A stretch of 64,000 nucleotides of DNA from Amorphochlora amoebiformis (GCA_054601695.1 BAAHQB010000042.1:868001-932000), one strand, 5' to 3'; shown: positions 20,626-60,782, numbered from the stretch's first letter. Numbers and translations: made by a program. Notes: generated from the letters alone by a model not told the origin.

Positions 20626-20734
20626 CTGTAGCATTCAAGTGATAATCACAGCAGGTAGAGCAATTAAGTTGAACATGAGTACAAAAAATGTGAAAGAAAA
20701 TTTTACCGTTGGTACCTAGGGTGTTTCTCAAACG

Positions 20735-21660
20735 CCCAATGCCAGAGTTTGACCGTCAAGAGAGTCCGTGAGTAAGTTAGACCTTTGTAAACTGGCAATT
20801 ACACCCCACATATTCGCTGTCAAGACACCCCTCGTCTTGACTGTCAAGACACCCCTCGTCTTGACCCACGTCTTGACCGTCAAGACACCTCACGTCTTGA
20901 CTGTCAAGACATCCCACGTCTTGACTGTCCGGACATCCCACGTCTTGACTGTCCAGACATCCCACGTCTTGACTGTCACGACACCCCACGTCTTGACTGT
21001 CACGACACCACACGTCTTGACTGTCAAGTTACCCCACGTCTTGACTGTCAAGACACCCATACGCCCAATGCCAGAGTTTGGCTGTCAAGAGAGTCTGTGT
21101 AAGTTAGTCCTTTGCAACTGTAAAGGCATCCCACGTCTTGACTGTCAAGACATCCCACGTCTTGACTGTCAAGACATCCCACGTCTTGACTATCAAGACA
21201 TCCCACATCTTGACTGTCAAGACATCCCACGTCTTGACTGTCAAGATACCCCACGTCTTGACTTTCAAGACATCCCACGTCTTGACTGTCAGATCAAGAC
21301 ATCCCACGTCTTGACAGTCAAGATACCCCACGTCTTGACTGTAAAGACATCCCACGTCTTAACTGTCAAGATATCGCACGTCTTGACTGTCAAGTCCCAC
21401 GTCTTGACTGTCAAGACATCCCACGTTTGACTACATCCCACGTCTTGACTGTCAAGACATCCCACGTCTTGACTGTCAAGACATCCCACGTCTTGACTGT
21501 CAAGACATCCCACGTCTAAACTGTCAAGACATCCATACGCCCAATGCCAGAGTTTGACTGTCAAAAAAGTCTGTAAGTTAGACGCATGTGATCAATGCAA
21601 ATATACCCACACATTCACTCAAGACACCCCACGTCTTGACTGCCCACGTCTTGACTGTCA
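20735..21660. repeat. 24-bp palindromic satellite in a higher-order arrangement
   Basis: Thirty or so copies of a 24-bp unit centred on GTCTTGAC-T-GTCAAGAC, a perfect 8-bp dyad. Arrays are punctuated by three copies of a header of about 65-75 bp beginning CGCCCAATGCCAGAGTTTG (near 20736, 21061, 21537), so header plus array is the larger repeat unit. Open frames through it (DSQDVGCL, HVLTVKT) are by-products of the period being divisible by 3. Confidence 0.93.
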
Positions 21661-21998
21661 ATAAGAAATGCGCCTAGCGCCTAAAACCTGTTAATGTCAT
21701 TTCTGTTTGACCTTAACTTATCCAGTTTGCGTGTTCAGTTGACTGATCTGGTTGTGTCTCTTTTTAATTCCATCTTGCTGTAGATATGTACCCATGCTAT
21801 GTCAAGAACAGTACATATGTGTATTCATTTTACACGTATATTTATGGAAATCTATAAATATGTAATATAAATAAATATATATATATATAATATACATATA
21901 TATATATATTATATATATATATATATTATGATATATATATATATATATATACATATACAAATATATATGTATAAATAGATATGTATACATAAATACAT

Positions 21999-22037
<39 letters not shown>

Positions 22038-22129
22038 TATGCATATATAGTTGAGGTAACAACATAGATAGCATGAGAAGACGCAGGTGAATGACTTATA
22101 CCTACGGTCATATTATAACCAGCATAACC

Positions 22130-22174
22130 CTATTGGGTCTCAACCAAATGACCATCTGCTGCGCTACCATAAAC

Positions 22175-22238
<64 letters not shown>

Positions 22239-22270
22239 TATATATATATATTGTATAATCTATACATATG

Positions 22271-22301
<31 letters not shown>

Positions 22302-22330
22302 GTATATATATTTAATACATATTATATATG

Positions 22331-22390
<60 letters not shown>

Positions 22391-22530
22391 CTACATATAT
22401 ATATATTGAACATAATTACCATCAGCTTGACACTCTCTTCGAATTTGCTTTTCAAACTGGATAATTGAGTTCCTATATTATATGGATATATAGACACAAC
22501 ACATATTATTAAAAACATGCATTTCTGAAA

Positions 22531-22572
<42 letters not shown>

Positions 22573-22587
22573 ATGTGTGTGTGTGTA

Positions 22588-22618
<31 letters not shown>

Positions 22619-23161
22619 TCTATATGTATTTGCCCGCGTGTATGTGTATGTAATGCATCTGAACACATATGCAAGAACTTGGATATCTATCATGCGCATT
22701 TATGTTAGAATGATATTCATTTACCGTTATTTTGCCTAGTATGGAGCCCTTTCTAAGCCTATCCGCGTAGATCCTGATCTCCGCTCCAGTATTATCCCAA
22801 CCCGCTCCATTTTCCTTTTTGCGTCTTGGTGCGCTTGATGAATTTGTGTGTCATATGTTTGCGCTTGTGGTTCTTCTTGCTTATGGTAGCCCTCTTGCTG
22901 TGCTTGAGATTTTTGCGCGTCTACATTCTGCTAAAATTTACTAAGTTGGATTGGAAGTTCGCACTGAGATGACAATGGTCATGGTTTATGTGAGGGTTTG
23001 ATATTAAAGTTAGATGTATGATTAGAATCACGGCAGACTGTTTCAAAGTAAGTAGTTTGTTGAAGATACACATTATCACAATACATATACACACACATAC
23101 ATTATATATATATATATATATATATATAATATGTATATATAATATATATATATATAATATG

Positions 23162-23192
<31 letters not shown>

Positions 23193-23890
23193 AATATAAT
23201 ATAATATATCGTATCTATGTTTCTCAACCTTTGGTTTGGGTGTCCTCCCTCGCAGTATGTAGCTACCTTTGAAGACTGATTCATTTGGTTGTTGAGCCAT
23301 ATCCGTGTAGCCGACACTTCAGGAGCAGTTTCTGGATGAGAATCTGGGCCTCCACTGCTAGTCAATGAGGATTGCAGTCCTCAATTCGTCTCACATCGAG
23401 AGAAGCAATAATCTTAAGTTGAAAGGTGGGGCGAGTTCGTTCGATCTCCTGGTCGGGCCTGCAAGCCTGTAGAATAGCTAGTTTGACTGATATATTTTCT
23501 GGGAGATCCAATACCACTGCTACTAACAAGCGATTTTCCCCCCTCTATTCCATGAGTTGGTTCATTGTCCCCGCCCTTCCGCCTATTTGACGAAATATGC
23601 ACACGCCCAGGTACTCGAGATTGAGTTCGTAGTTGCAAATCTTATTTGGAAAGATCTGATAATATTAGAGGACCGTATCGTTTCTTTCCCCGGCTACTGG
23701 AAGTTCGCGATTGGATCCAGCCACAAAGCCCTTGGAATGACCGTCTGTGATCGCCAAAATGGGGATCCGATACAGCCTCATCGTGGTGGGCAGACTTATC
23801 AGCATTCCAATGCAAGAAGTCAGCTCCGCAGTCTGGTCTTGATCTTCAGCAGAGTAGTCGTCGTCGCAGTAATCGTCAGCCGCTCGCATA
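22130..23890 (-). CDS. Unrecognised, largely disordered protein with a coiled-coil segment (exon model uncertain)
   Basis: Phase-consistent - strand exons, in transcript order: 23267-23357 ([17 protein letters not shown]), a Gln-rich exon from 22927 ending at KRKMER before a GTTGGG donor near 22809, 22420-22456 ([12 protein letters not shown]), and 22158-22130 ending in HLVETQ and TAG. Upstream, 23.41-23.89 kb is open in pieces: an acidic start (ATG at 23889, [16 protein letters not shown]) and a Ser/Arg/Gly-rich stretch ([15 protein letters not shown]), but I could not fix their junctions. Composition (Gln, Ser, Asp/Glu, Lys) suggests an intrinsically disordered nuclear protein with a short coiled coil. 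It is divergent from LZIC, start codons about 300 bp apart, so a shared promoter region is likely. Confidence 0.42.
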
Positions 23891-24184
23891 TCATACGAAT
23901 CCCCATGTTCTCGTTATCGCTCATAACGTAAGGCCGCTTATTTTTCGGAAGTCCTGATATTGGGTGGTGATGATAGGTCGTCAGCACTCTTTACAATGCT
24001 CGTGGGAGTCAACGATGAAGCGAATTGAAGCCCTTGTGCAGAAAGCTGCCTTTGTGGCGGGCGTTTGCATGGAATTTGGTCCGATGCCCCGAATCCCCTA
24101 ATAACAGGGGGGATCCCCGGCATGCATAAGAACCCCGGGATTGGGTAATCTTAACACGTGTCTGTGCGACATCAGCAGCGGACC

Positions 24185-30428
<6,244 letters not shown>

Positions 30429-30429
30429 A

Positions 30430-30873
30430 CTAGTAGAAGAACTATTAGCATTCGGCCATGCAAATTGCAACGTTTTTATTGGATACGGATCCTCCAGCCT
30501 AGATTATCCAGATTCTCGAGAGTAATTCAAAAAAATGTTCAATTACTATTGTCTAGATTGTGATCGAATTATCTAGTTCTAGTAGTTACCTAGGTTACTA
30601 GAGCTAGTAGAGTTATAATCGTCGTTCAGCTTTTGAACGCTCGCTGGTACTGGCACACATGCTAGACATGGTACGTATTATATACTAGTAGTACTCGTAG
30701 GTACTAGTAGTAGTAGTACGTAGTGGACGCTGTCCGAAGACTCTAGAGACACTAGGAGACCGTCAACAATGATTTTTATTTGAATTTAGAACATTTCTAG
30801 ACTTTAGGCGTTTCTGAAAATGCTGTCTCGCTAGATAATCTAGCTGGCTCTACTGTTATAGTATCTACAAGAT
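30430..30873. other. CTAG-rich convergent spacer between LZIC and the glycosyltransferase-like gene
   Basis: Begins inside the LZIC stop (AACTAGACTAGTAG) and continues with many TCTAG/ACTAG words. No gene seen. Confidence 0.6.
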
Positions 30874-45286
<14,413 letters not shown>

Positions 45287-45452
45287 CAGCGCTCTCCAGA
45301 AGCCACGTCAAACACGTCAAGGTGAAGACTAATCAAGGCGTGATATGTCTGTATGTCACATTTAGAGAGGGTTGGACTAGTTAACATGAATTCACCTAAA
45401 TCCTTCCCATTGTGATCTTGGTGTGACGTACTCGAAAATCACATCTTGGTGA

Positions 45453-45629
45453 TTAAGGGAAAGTCGCCTGTTTTACGCCAAATGCTGGAATATTGTTCTC
45501 AATATTTCTTCGGTCGCAAATGGCCACCTTGTCAACCGCTCCAGGATATCTCGAAAGGCCTCTTGAGCGATCGGATTTGGGTTCTAAGACTTCCAATCCA
45601 AAAGAATCGTCGCTACATATCCCACACAT
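45453..45629 (-). CDS. Small ORF of unknown nature (58 codons)
   Basis: An ATG at 45629 opens MCGICSDDSFGLEVLEPKSD and continues to a stop at 45453. Composition is normal, but the + strand is open over the same interval (45493-45780), so coding on either strand is unproven. It lies between the divergent-looking start of the glycosyltransferase-like gene and the tail of the CH_2 gene. It could be an untranslated exon or spacer. Confidence 0.2.
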   Translation of the reverse strand: MCGICSDDSFGLEVLEPKSDRSRGLSRYPGAVDKVAICDRRNIENNIPAFGVKQATFP

Positions 45630-46183
45630 ACTAAATTCTCTTTTAATCTTTCGAGGGGGAGGCCGTAGGATCTGTTTTATGTTTTCAGCTAGCAAGGCGT
45701 GTCGATCCAGGGGTTACAAAAGCGCGGCGCGCCCTGATAAGCGAGATCGTTATCCACTAGTAACTTACGGCCACGAATAATACATATTTTGATGTCGTCA
45801 ATTCAGTGACTATCGTAGTGACTAGTATATTAGTACATGTAGTACTAGTATTACAATTTAAATATATTTGATGATTCTACTAGTTCTAGTGATTATTCAC
45901 AGTATTCAGTAATAAAACTGTAAAAATCATACAATATACTCGTTTTATTAGTAGTAGTAAGTTATTACTGAATCTAATGAATACTGTGAATCATCAGTGC
46001 TACCTATCCGACTATAGTAGACTATACTAGTATACTTCTAGATAGTCAAGGTAGTACTATCACAGTAGCTTAGTCTGAAGACTGTGCATCGGATTTACTG
46101 AGTGATCTGGGAGTTTGTATGGAATTTGTACCACTATACGTTCAAATTCAAACACACACAGGTTCAAGTGGTGTACTAGATCT

Positions 46184-47070
46184 CTAGATTCTACTGTCTA
46201 ATTCACTTACTAATGTATTCAAACCTTCAGTAGTTCGGGTTGGCTCAGCGGTTTGGAAATTCTTGAGTAGGTTATAGACGTCTGCAAATAGACTCTCCGT
46301 CGATGCCAACCCTCTCAAGAAACTCTCGATGTTTGTCTGAATCTTCGCCGAACTGCTGGGATATGCCATCTTGAGGAAGGCAAAAAATTTAGGAGCCTTC
46401 TGGTTCTCCGGCTTGAGCAGCAGGGTAGCTGTCCACTCACGAGTTACGTCGTCCGTGAAGAACCGTGCGAGAAGTTTCGAGGCCCAATCACATCGTCTGT
46501 CATCCAATAATTCGACTATTACGTACCGAATTAAGCCCTGGAGAATCGCCCTCCATTCTTGGGTCCATTCACTCTCGAATTTGATACTCTGGAAAACTGA
46601 CACGTTGAGTAGCTGGATGTGAACATCCGCCAAATTTTTCATCTCTTTCTGCTGAAGATCGTTGCAGACAGCGGCTGCGATCCTTAGTGCATTCCTCCTT
46701 GGTATGCAGTTGGGGGACTCAGGGGTTAAAAGAGCTTCTTGCACCTCTTTGGGCACAGAAATTATGAGTTTCATAAATATACTGGCAATCCGTGACGGGC
46801 AGGAGATCGGAAGACAATCGCTCACCTTCAAGATACCATTTTGGATTACAGAACTCGGAGCATCCTTGAGAAGTACGGCATCGAGTACGTCGGCTAGTAG
46901 CGTTGAAGTCTCTTCTGCAGAAGGCAACTGTGTTTTAGATTGCTTGGAAGTCGTGATATTGGAACTCGTCGTCGTCTGCTCAGTGTCATGTTTCTCATCA
47001 ATAGCTGGAATGTAGGCGTATGACTTTACAAATATATATCATATATATATATATATATGTATATATATAT

Positions 47071-47105
<35 letters not shown>

Positions 47106-47157
47106 ATGTTTATATGTATATATACATTTATGTGACTATACATATGCTATGCATATA

Positions 47158-47200
<43 letters not shown>

Positions 47201-47744
47201 CATTTTATACACACATGTACGTATACAAATTGTACCAGAAGCCTGATGTCCAGAACCCTCCTCATGGACGGTGAAATTCCCTGTACCTAGCTGCTGCGAA
47301 GCTTTGAGCTTGACCATTTCCTCTGAAATGGGCTTGACGCTCACGTTCTTCTCAAACTGGATTTGCGGCTGCTTGAACTCGTCGTGCTTCACCTGCCTAG
47401 GCGGAACGCGGACGGTTCGTTCAGTCACCACTTTTCGGTGGTGCTTTGACGTATAACCATATCGATCTCTGTCGTTCATGCGGTCCTGTCGAAGCTGCAT
47501 CTGGTGCTGATCTATGGTTTCCTTGGCTTGGACAATATTAGCGTGCTCATCGTTTCGCTCGAGGGCCTCTGGCTCTTTGAGTCTCTCTCTGACGAGCTTG
47601 CTGGCAGTTGGACGAGCGTAAGCAGGCTTTTCTTCGATGACAGTCTCGACGGGAACGATGGTTCGCTGGATGTATTCATACACATGTATGCACACCCACA
47701 CACACATATATATATATATATATTCATATATATTATATATATAT

Positions 47745-47825
<81 letters not shown>

Positions 47826-47884
47826 ATGTATATTCACATATAAATATAAAAATATATGTGCTTAAATATAATTAATTATTATTA

Positions 47885-47926
<42 letters not shown>

Positions 47927-47945
47927 ATATATATGTGTGTATATG

Positions 47946-48037
<92 letters not shown>

Positions 48038-48797
48038 ACATGCGGTACCATTGTAGGTGTTAACGACTGTTAAAATTATGATTACTGACCGTGTAAATAT
48101 GTACATCGGGGTTTAAGATCTATCAAAATGCATACCGGCCATATAAATATATAAATGAATGTTTGTGGTCATGAAAACATGTGTTGGCCATGCGGACATA
48201 TACGCTTATGTCGTGTACACTCACCAGGTATTTAGGACGTAGCATATAAAACGTATCAGTGTGCTCATGTGTATAGGACTTGTGCACGGAAAGAATACCT
48301 TGGTCAAGTGGCTGTATAGCTTCTCTACCATCTGACAAGCTGCGATTGATTTACAATGTAGCACGGCATTTGCCAGGTCCTACGGATAGAGTGTGAGCCC
48401 ATATGCATCTTCCAATCGTCAATTACCTCATCAATGGGGATACCCCTCTTCTTAAATACCCTTAACAATTGATCCCAATTATCTTTTCGACGTTTTATAG
48501 CTGTCCCGTTGTCGAACGAGTGCATGTTTATCTCTTGGCTGGCAAATGAAAACGATTAGCGCATTGCTACACAAACTCGAACACATGGATTGCACCTATA
48601 TTCTCGAAACCGGAATAGTATCTCAGCTACAAGAAAACCGTTTGCGAAGTCTCGTTTGACGTTTCGAACGGAGTACGTCAGGTCCAAACTGCCAAAACCG
48701 AAATATATCACGTCACCACTCTATTTCGATGACTCCGTTGAAACCATGTATCCAACCTCTGAATCCACTTTAGAACTTCTCTCGGTAAAACACTCAT
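46184..48797 (-). CDS. CH_2 (calponin-homology-like) flagellar protein, SPATA4/SPEF1-type N-terminus, complete
   Basis: Six exons in phase, 525 residues: 48797-48757, 48688-48596, 48538-48427, 48379-48299, 47665-47236, 47004-46184. The N-terminal ~110 residues are a textbook CH_2 domain: [80 protein letters not shown]. Next comes [15 protein letters not shown], resembling the post-CH segment of SPATA4. CH_2 proteins bind axonemal microtubules in cilia and sperm tails. The last ~270 residues are predicted helical and not recognised; SPATA4 itself is about 300 residues, so this is a longer relative. The first three introns are 68, 57 and 47 nt without (TA)n; the next two are longer and TA-filled. 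The first donor is GTTGGA. Confidence 0.85.
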
Positions 48798-48799
48798 GG

Positions 48800-49690
48800 T
48801 TGGATCCGAAGGCAGGAAATGTGTGAGGGAGATGGAAAGAGGTTGGAGTGTTGGAGAGCGGGGAATTGCGCTAGTCGTCCACTGCGTTTCTGAAGCAAAG
48901 TGACAGTGTGGCACCGATGGAATATTAAAGGGTTCTGGTAACCTACATTAGAGGGTACTTCGTGTCAAGTCCCCCTGGGTGACAGTGTCGACTTTGGAGG
49001 TCAAAATGGGGCGGAAGACCGCAGCTCCGACGAAAAAAAATGGTGTGATTCTAGGGGGAATAGACGAGGGCTGCAGCAAACAGACTCACATTCAGATAGA
49101 TTAAGGATTCTAGAGGGCTATGGACTTTTTTGGGCGAGGGTTTGGTCGCGTGGGGAGGGGACGTTGGATTCAACAGTTAAAATCATGTTCTGAGTTGTAT
49201 TTCTCTCGTCTTTCGTATTTTTGGACATATTTTTTGTAGAGGATAAAACCACAGCGCGAAGAGAGGTACGAACTTTCCCTGTATGAGTCATATATTGGTG
49301 TATCTACACAATTCACGCATATTCTTGAAGTATGATCTCTGTGAGAACCCTTTCCCACTTGCCTGTCACTCTGTCATATCACGAAATTATCGCCTATCGC
49401 GAAGAATGCGCTCGACAAGATTGGGGTAGTGCTGATAAATTTTGTTGAGGGGGTACAGTGGGAGAATTAGGGAAGGGGTTATGTATGTGCATACCCCCTG
49501 CAATGATGCCATAGCCACTGGGTGTTTTTCTTAACCATGATGACCTAGAGTTTGTCGTTGGTACTTTCTGAAACTTCCAGCCCAGCGCTTACGATATATA
49601 GAATTTCAGTTTAAGTAGGCTAGATATGCAGATCTGGGGTCGCACTCACATATTGAAAGGCTGTGGCTGTAAGACAATATAGACACTTGT
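48800..49690. other. Head-to-head spacer between CH_2 gene and RP9
   Basis: Normal-composition sequence without (TA)n. A short + ORF from about 49006 (MGRKTAAPTKKNGVILGG) has no RP9 similarity. Probably promoters and perhaps the missing RP9 first exon. Confidence 0.35.
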
Positions 49691-49691
49691 T

Positions 49692-49756
<65 letters not shown>

Positions 49757-49757
49757 A

Positions 49758-49842
<85 letters not shown>

Positions 49843-49896
49843 ATATATGTAGTATGTTTTATATGTATATTTGATTTATATATATATATATATATG

Positions 49897-49941
<45 letters not shown>

Positions 49942-49956
49942 TGTGTGTATAATTAG

Positions 49957-53638
<3,682 letters not shown>

Positions 53639-53639
53639 C

Positions 53640-54060
53640 TACAATTTTCTAGGTATGCGAAGTTGGCCCTGATTGACTAGTAGTGTCCAGCAACACTGAG
53701 TTCAATGAGTCGAGTTTGAGTCACATGAGCGAGTACTGACTTGAGTGAGCGCGGCTAGATTCAAGTTATATCTAGTATCTAGAGTATACACTAGATTCAA
53801 ACCGCGGCATTTTCTACTAGTAATACTGGAACATTCTAGTTACTGTCTAGACTGTGTCACAAGTTTCAGTCTTACACTTGAGAATTTCGACTGTTAAGTA
53901 CTATTGTCAGCATAAATTAATCATTGGAGATTAAATTAATGTCATGATACAGCACCAACATCTAGAACATACTCTCTAGACTCTAGATACTAGACATGTA
54001 CCCTGCGTAGATATTGCACAGATATCATCATAAATCTAGCAAGTATCTCAGTTAACAAAA
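53640..54060. other. CTAG-rich region downstream of RP9
   Basis: Repeated CTAG/TCTAGA words and GAGT-rich start; no coding exon seen. Confidence 0.6.
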
Positions 54061-54129
54061 TTGCGATTGATGGAGTAGTATTTTCTACCCTACCTGCTAG
54101 ACTCGGCAAACCCTAAAATACTCGTCTTT

Positions 54130-54227
54130 ATGGGCTCGCCGAACACAACGCTACGTTGTTTTTTCATCCTTCTCCTTAGGTGTCCAACTCTCGCCGAGTC
54201 GAACGTGGCCTTATATCATGAGAATTT
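54130..54227 (+). CDS. Possible first exon with signal peptide
   Basis: The ATG at 54130 opens [19 protein letters not shown], then [13 protein letters not shown], and meets a GTAATT donor after 54227 (phase 2). The hydrophobic core after a short polar start looks like a signal peptide. No downstream + exon could be joined with confidence, and - strand exons begin at 54.7 kb, so this may be fortuitous. Confidence 0.25.
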
Positions 54228-54250
54228 GTAATTATTTGTAATACATACAC

Positions 54251-54283
<33 letters not shown>

Positions 54284-54295
54284 TATATACCCACG

Positions 54296-54333
<38 letters not shown>

Positions 54334-54556
54334 CATATATATATATATATATATACACGTATATATATATATATGTATAAATATGAGAAAATATATTTAT
54401 GAATGTATATATATATATATTTTATATATATATATATATATCTCGGAATTAATCAGGTATTACACTCATGTTCATATTTATAAATATTTATATCGCATAC
54501 ATATTTATGATTTACAAGTACATATAGATATATATATATATATCTAAATATATATA

Positions 54557-54588
<32 letters not shown>

Positions 54589-54589
54589 C

Positions 54590-54625
<36 letters not shown>

Positions 54626-54675
54626 GTATATACTCTAGATATTTCTTATTTCATATCACCACAGTCTTCCGCCTT

Positions 54676-57036
<2,361 letters not shown>

Positions 57037-57119
57037 CTAATACATAATGTATACAGTATGGATATACGTAAATATAGAGGATACATAAATATATATACAT
57101 ATGTATATATATATATGTC

Positions 57120-57242
<123 letters not shown>

Positions 57243-57293
57243 TATCCTCTCTTTATCTCCTCTCTCACTCTCTTTCCCTTGCCCTCTCTTCAG

Positions 57294-57919
57294 ATACAAA
57301 CTTTCAGCAGGAACCTCAAATTGGTTTGGGCGATTTGACCTGGATTTTCGATGTGGTACAGGCTGTAATCGCCGGCGAAATGCAGGGTTTTCGGCACGTG
57401 GAGTATTTAATGAGGTGATGTTGGGAATACTAGAAGGTTCTGAGGGATTTTCTTTTTCCGCATGGTGGCCGTTGTGAATAGACTATGTGTACATGTGTTG
57501 TATGTGACATATGTATACGCATTTATATGTGCATGAATATTAAAACTTTTATATTTGAATTTGTTTGTACGTATAGGATATACCTTACTAAAGAAGAGGC
57601 TGCAACAACACACACACGCACACACACGCATATGTATATATATATATATATATATATATGTATGAATAATATATGTATATATTTACATATATACATACAT
57701 ATACACACATATATAAATGAATAATATATATAGATATTTACATATATATATATATATGTGTGTGTATATATAAATACCTAGTTTGTGGTGTATGCATGTA
57801 ATTTGTGTATGTAAGATACATGTACTATACTAAATAAGCATATATATATATGTGTATATATATATATATATATGTAAATTGTATATGTAAATAAACTTAT
57901 GTATAATAACATTACACAA

Positions 57920-57957
<38 letters not shown>

Positions 57958-58007
57958 GTATATATGCATGTATGTGCCTATATATAAAAATATATATGTA
58001 CACACAA

Positions 58008-58042
<35 letters not shown>

Positions 58043-58197
58043 ACATTTTCTAAATGATACCACGTCTTGTTTTTGAATGTGGACGGCTTGGGGCATGGCC
58101 TACATATATGTATATATGTCTATATCTTTTATATTTAACATATATATATATATATATATATACATACATACACACATATATATATATGTTATATATG

Positions 58198-58246
<49 letters not shown>

Positions 58247-58274
58247 GTGTATATCTGAAAGTAAATTTGTATTC

Positions 58275-58361
<87 letters not shown>

Positions 58362-58541
58362 CCAATGCATAACAAAGCTATAAGCATAAACATTTTTGTA
58401 TGCACACTACATCTATACATATATTCATATATGTATGTATGAATATATATTTATGTGTATTATATATATTATTTATATACACACATATACAAACAACGAA
58501 GCTTGAATAAGAGAAATCCGCACTTATATTATGTGCCAAAA

Positions 58542-58620
<79 letters not shown>

Positions 58621-58648
58621 TGTATGTATGTATATATATTATAATATG

Positions 58649-58703
<55 letters not shown>

Positions 58704-58781
58704 TAGAACCTTGAAAAAGATAAACTCGACGAAGGAGAGAGAAAGCTTCGAGATTACAGTGATAAACAGAATCATGAACGC
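57294..58781 (+). CDS. Unrecognised + strand gene, helical / coiled-coil exons
   Basis: Exon 57294-57414 follows a 50-nt pyrimidine run and CAG and is open for 39 codons ([28 protein letters not shown]), ending at AG|GTGATG. The next, from 57577, continues in phase (IYLTKEEA) and then runs into (CA)n without a GT donor; GC donors are possible. Exon 58707-58781 reads [18 protein letters not shown] and runs into (TA)n. A start could be the ATG at 57059 (a 10-nt coding exon with a GTAAAT donor). Shorter - strand exon readings of the same islands exist (about 57.32-57.37 and 57.58-57.6 kb), so the strand is likely but not certain. Confidence 0.38.
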
Positions 58782-58904
58782 TATATATATATATATATAT
58801 TGATGTATATACTTTCTTTTTATATTCATAGTATTACTGTGCCTTGATTTGAGATTTAAGAATACTACTCGAGAGCTATTGATACTTATATATTCATGTA
58901 TATA

Positions 58905-59060
58905 TTATATTATATTATATTACATTATATTATATTATATTATATTATATTATGTTCTATTATATTATATTATATTATATTATATTATATTATGTTATAT
59001 TACATTATATCAATTAGATTGTATTATATTATATTGTAGTATATTAGAATATATTGTATT
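58905..59060. repeat. (ATATT)n / TATTA pentanucleotide array
   Basis: About 25 tandem TATTA units with point variants, distinct from the surrounding (TA)n. Confidence 0.85.
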
Positions 59061-59138
59061 ATCATATAATGTATATATATATATATATTTACACAGACAC
59101 ACTCATATGTATATTTAAGTTGTACATACACACACACG

Positions 59139-59172
<34 letters not shown>

Positions 59173-59256
59173 ATATACTATATGATAAATAATAATAATA
59201 ATAATTATATATATAATATATACTATATATATATATATATATAATATATTTTTATA

Positions 59257-59326
<70 letters not shown>

Positions 59327-59422
59327 CATATATATATAGAGTATATATATACAAGCACACACACACACAGACACACACACACACACACGCACGTATATGT
59401 GTATGTGTATATATACACGCAC

Positions 59423-59497
<75 letters not shown>

Positions 59498-59594
59498 CTA
59501 TTACAACAGAAAAAGGATCTCGAGAGAATGAGAGAAAACTCATATGATGTACACATACATACATACATGCACACATACACACACACACACACAC

Positions 59595-59657
<63 letters not shown>

Positions 59658-59675
59658 TATACATATGTATATTAC

Positions 59676-59754
59676 CATAGAAAAAGAATCTGGATAGGAC
59701 AGGGAAAAACTGTGCAGAATCTCCGAAGTTGTCAAATAACCAATCACCATTCAT
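59676..59754 (-). CDS. Candidate coding exon
   Basis: An acceptor-like ATTAG precedes GTT ATG; from the ATG at 59754 the frame reads [17 protein letters not shown] and ends FFFY at a GTAATA donor (phase 1). A degraded copy of its 3' end with the donor lies about 165 bp further along the transcript (59506-59550), which supports its being a real exon edge. No neighbouring exon was joined and no family recognised. Confidence 0.35.
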
Positions 59755-59888
59755 AACCTAATATATATATATATATATATACATACATATATATATATAT
59801 ATTATACATATATATATATATATATATATATTTATTTATATATGATGTAATATAATTAATACCACCCTGAAAGATATTATGATTCATA

Positions 59889-60003
<115 letters not shown>

Positions 60004-60017
60004 TACAATATTATATT

Positions 60018-60094
<77 letters not shown>

Positions 60095-60096
60095 AT

Positions 60097-60174
60097 ATGT
60101 CTGCAAATACACAAATATTAATTGATACCGCCCAGAATGTAGACACTGACGTATCGAAGGTTCTAAAATTTGGC
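60097..60174 (+). CDS. Candidate first exon
   Basis: The ATG at 60097 emerges directly from a (TA)n tract and opens [20 protein letters not shown], then KVLKFG, ending at a GTATGT donor (phase 0). Reading through adds [15 protein letters not shown] before (TA)n. No partner exon joins in phase. Confidence 0.33.
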
Positions 60175-60352
60175 GTATGTTGTGAAAACATTGAGAGTGC
60201 GCATAAAACAAATCCTGACATATATATATATATATGTATATATGTGTATATGCACAATTTATGTATATATCTACAAAACGAATCCTGATTACAGTACATA
60301 TATTTGAAGACAGATACACATCTCATACCCCTCTCTCTCTTTATGTACATAG

Positions 60353-60438
60353 ATATGTAATTATTACCTATGAAGACGGGTATACATCCCAGCACGAACT
60401 TGGATACGAACGGAAAGATTCTCTATATTTTAATTTAG
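60353..60438 (+). CDS. Candidate internal exon
   Basis: After TACATAG the + strand is open in one frame: [18 protein letters not shown], then RKDSLYFNL. It ends without a GT donor, at TTTAG|GCATAT, another possible GC donor. A decayed copy of its 5' half (GAAGACAGATACACATC) lies just upstream at about 60300-60336. Family unknown. Confidence 0.33.
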
Positions 60439-60613
60439 GCATATATTATACATCTGTGTTATGTGTGTATTTGTGTATATATATAGATAACATATCCGTT
60501 ATTTTCTTATTATAGTATAATATATTCGATTACATTACACTATATCAATTATACTAATTAATATATACATATATACACACACACACATATATATATATAT
60601 ATGTATGTGTGTA

Positions 60614-60683
<70 letters not shown>

Positions 60684-60718
60684 TATGTACACACACACAC
60701 ACACACACACACACTGTG

Positions 60719-60760
<42 letters not shown>

Positions 60761-60782
60761 CTGTGCACACAATAAGGGAATT

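Noticed and set aside
20768-21564. A 220-codon ORF with HVLTVKT repeats and matching antisense ORFs
   Set aside because: Satellite with a 24-bp period, open in several frames; no start context or non-repeat coding part.
48123-48338. Frame with [14 protein letters not shown], resembling a pogo/Tigger transposase motif
   Set aside because: The overlapping frame completes the CH_2 domain (VEKLYSHLT) in phase with its neighbours; the similarity is a frame-shift coincidence.
48325-48525. GSHSIRRT as a tyrosine-recombinase fragment
   Set aside because: The segment is a 47-nt intron between CH_2 exons.
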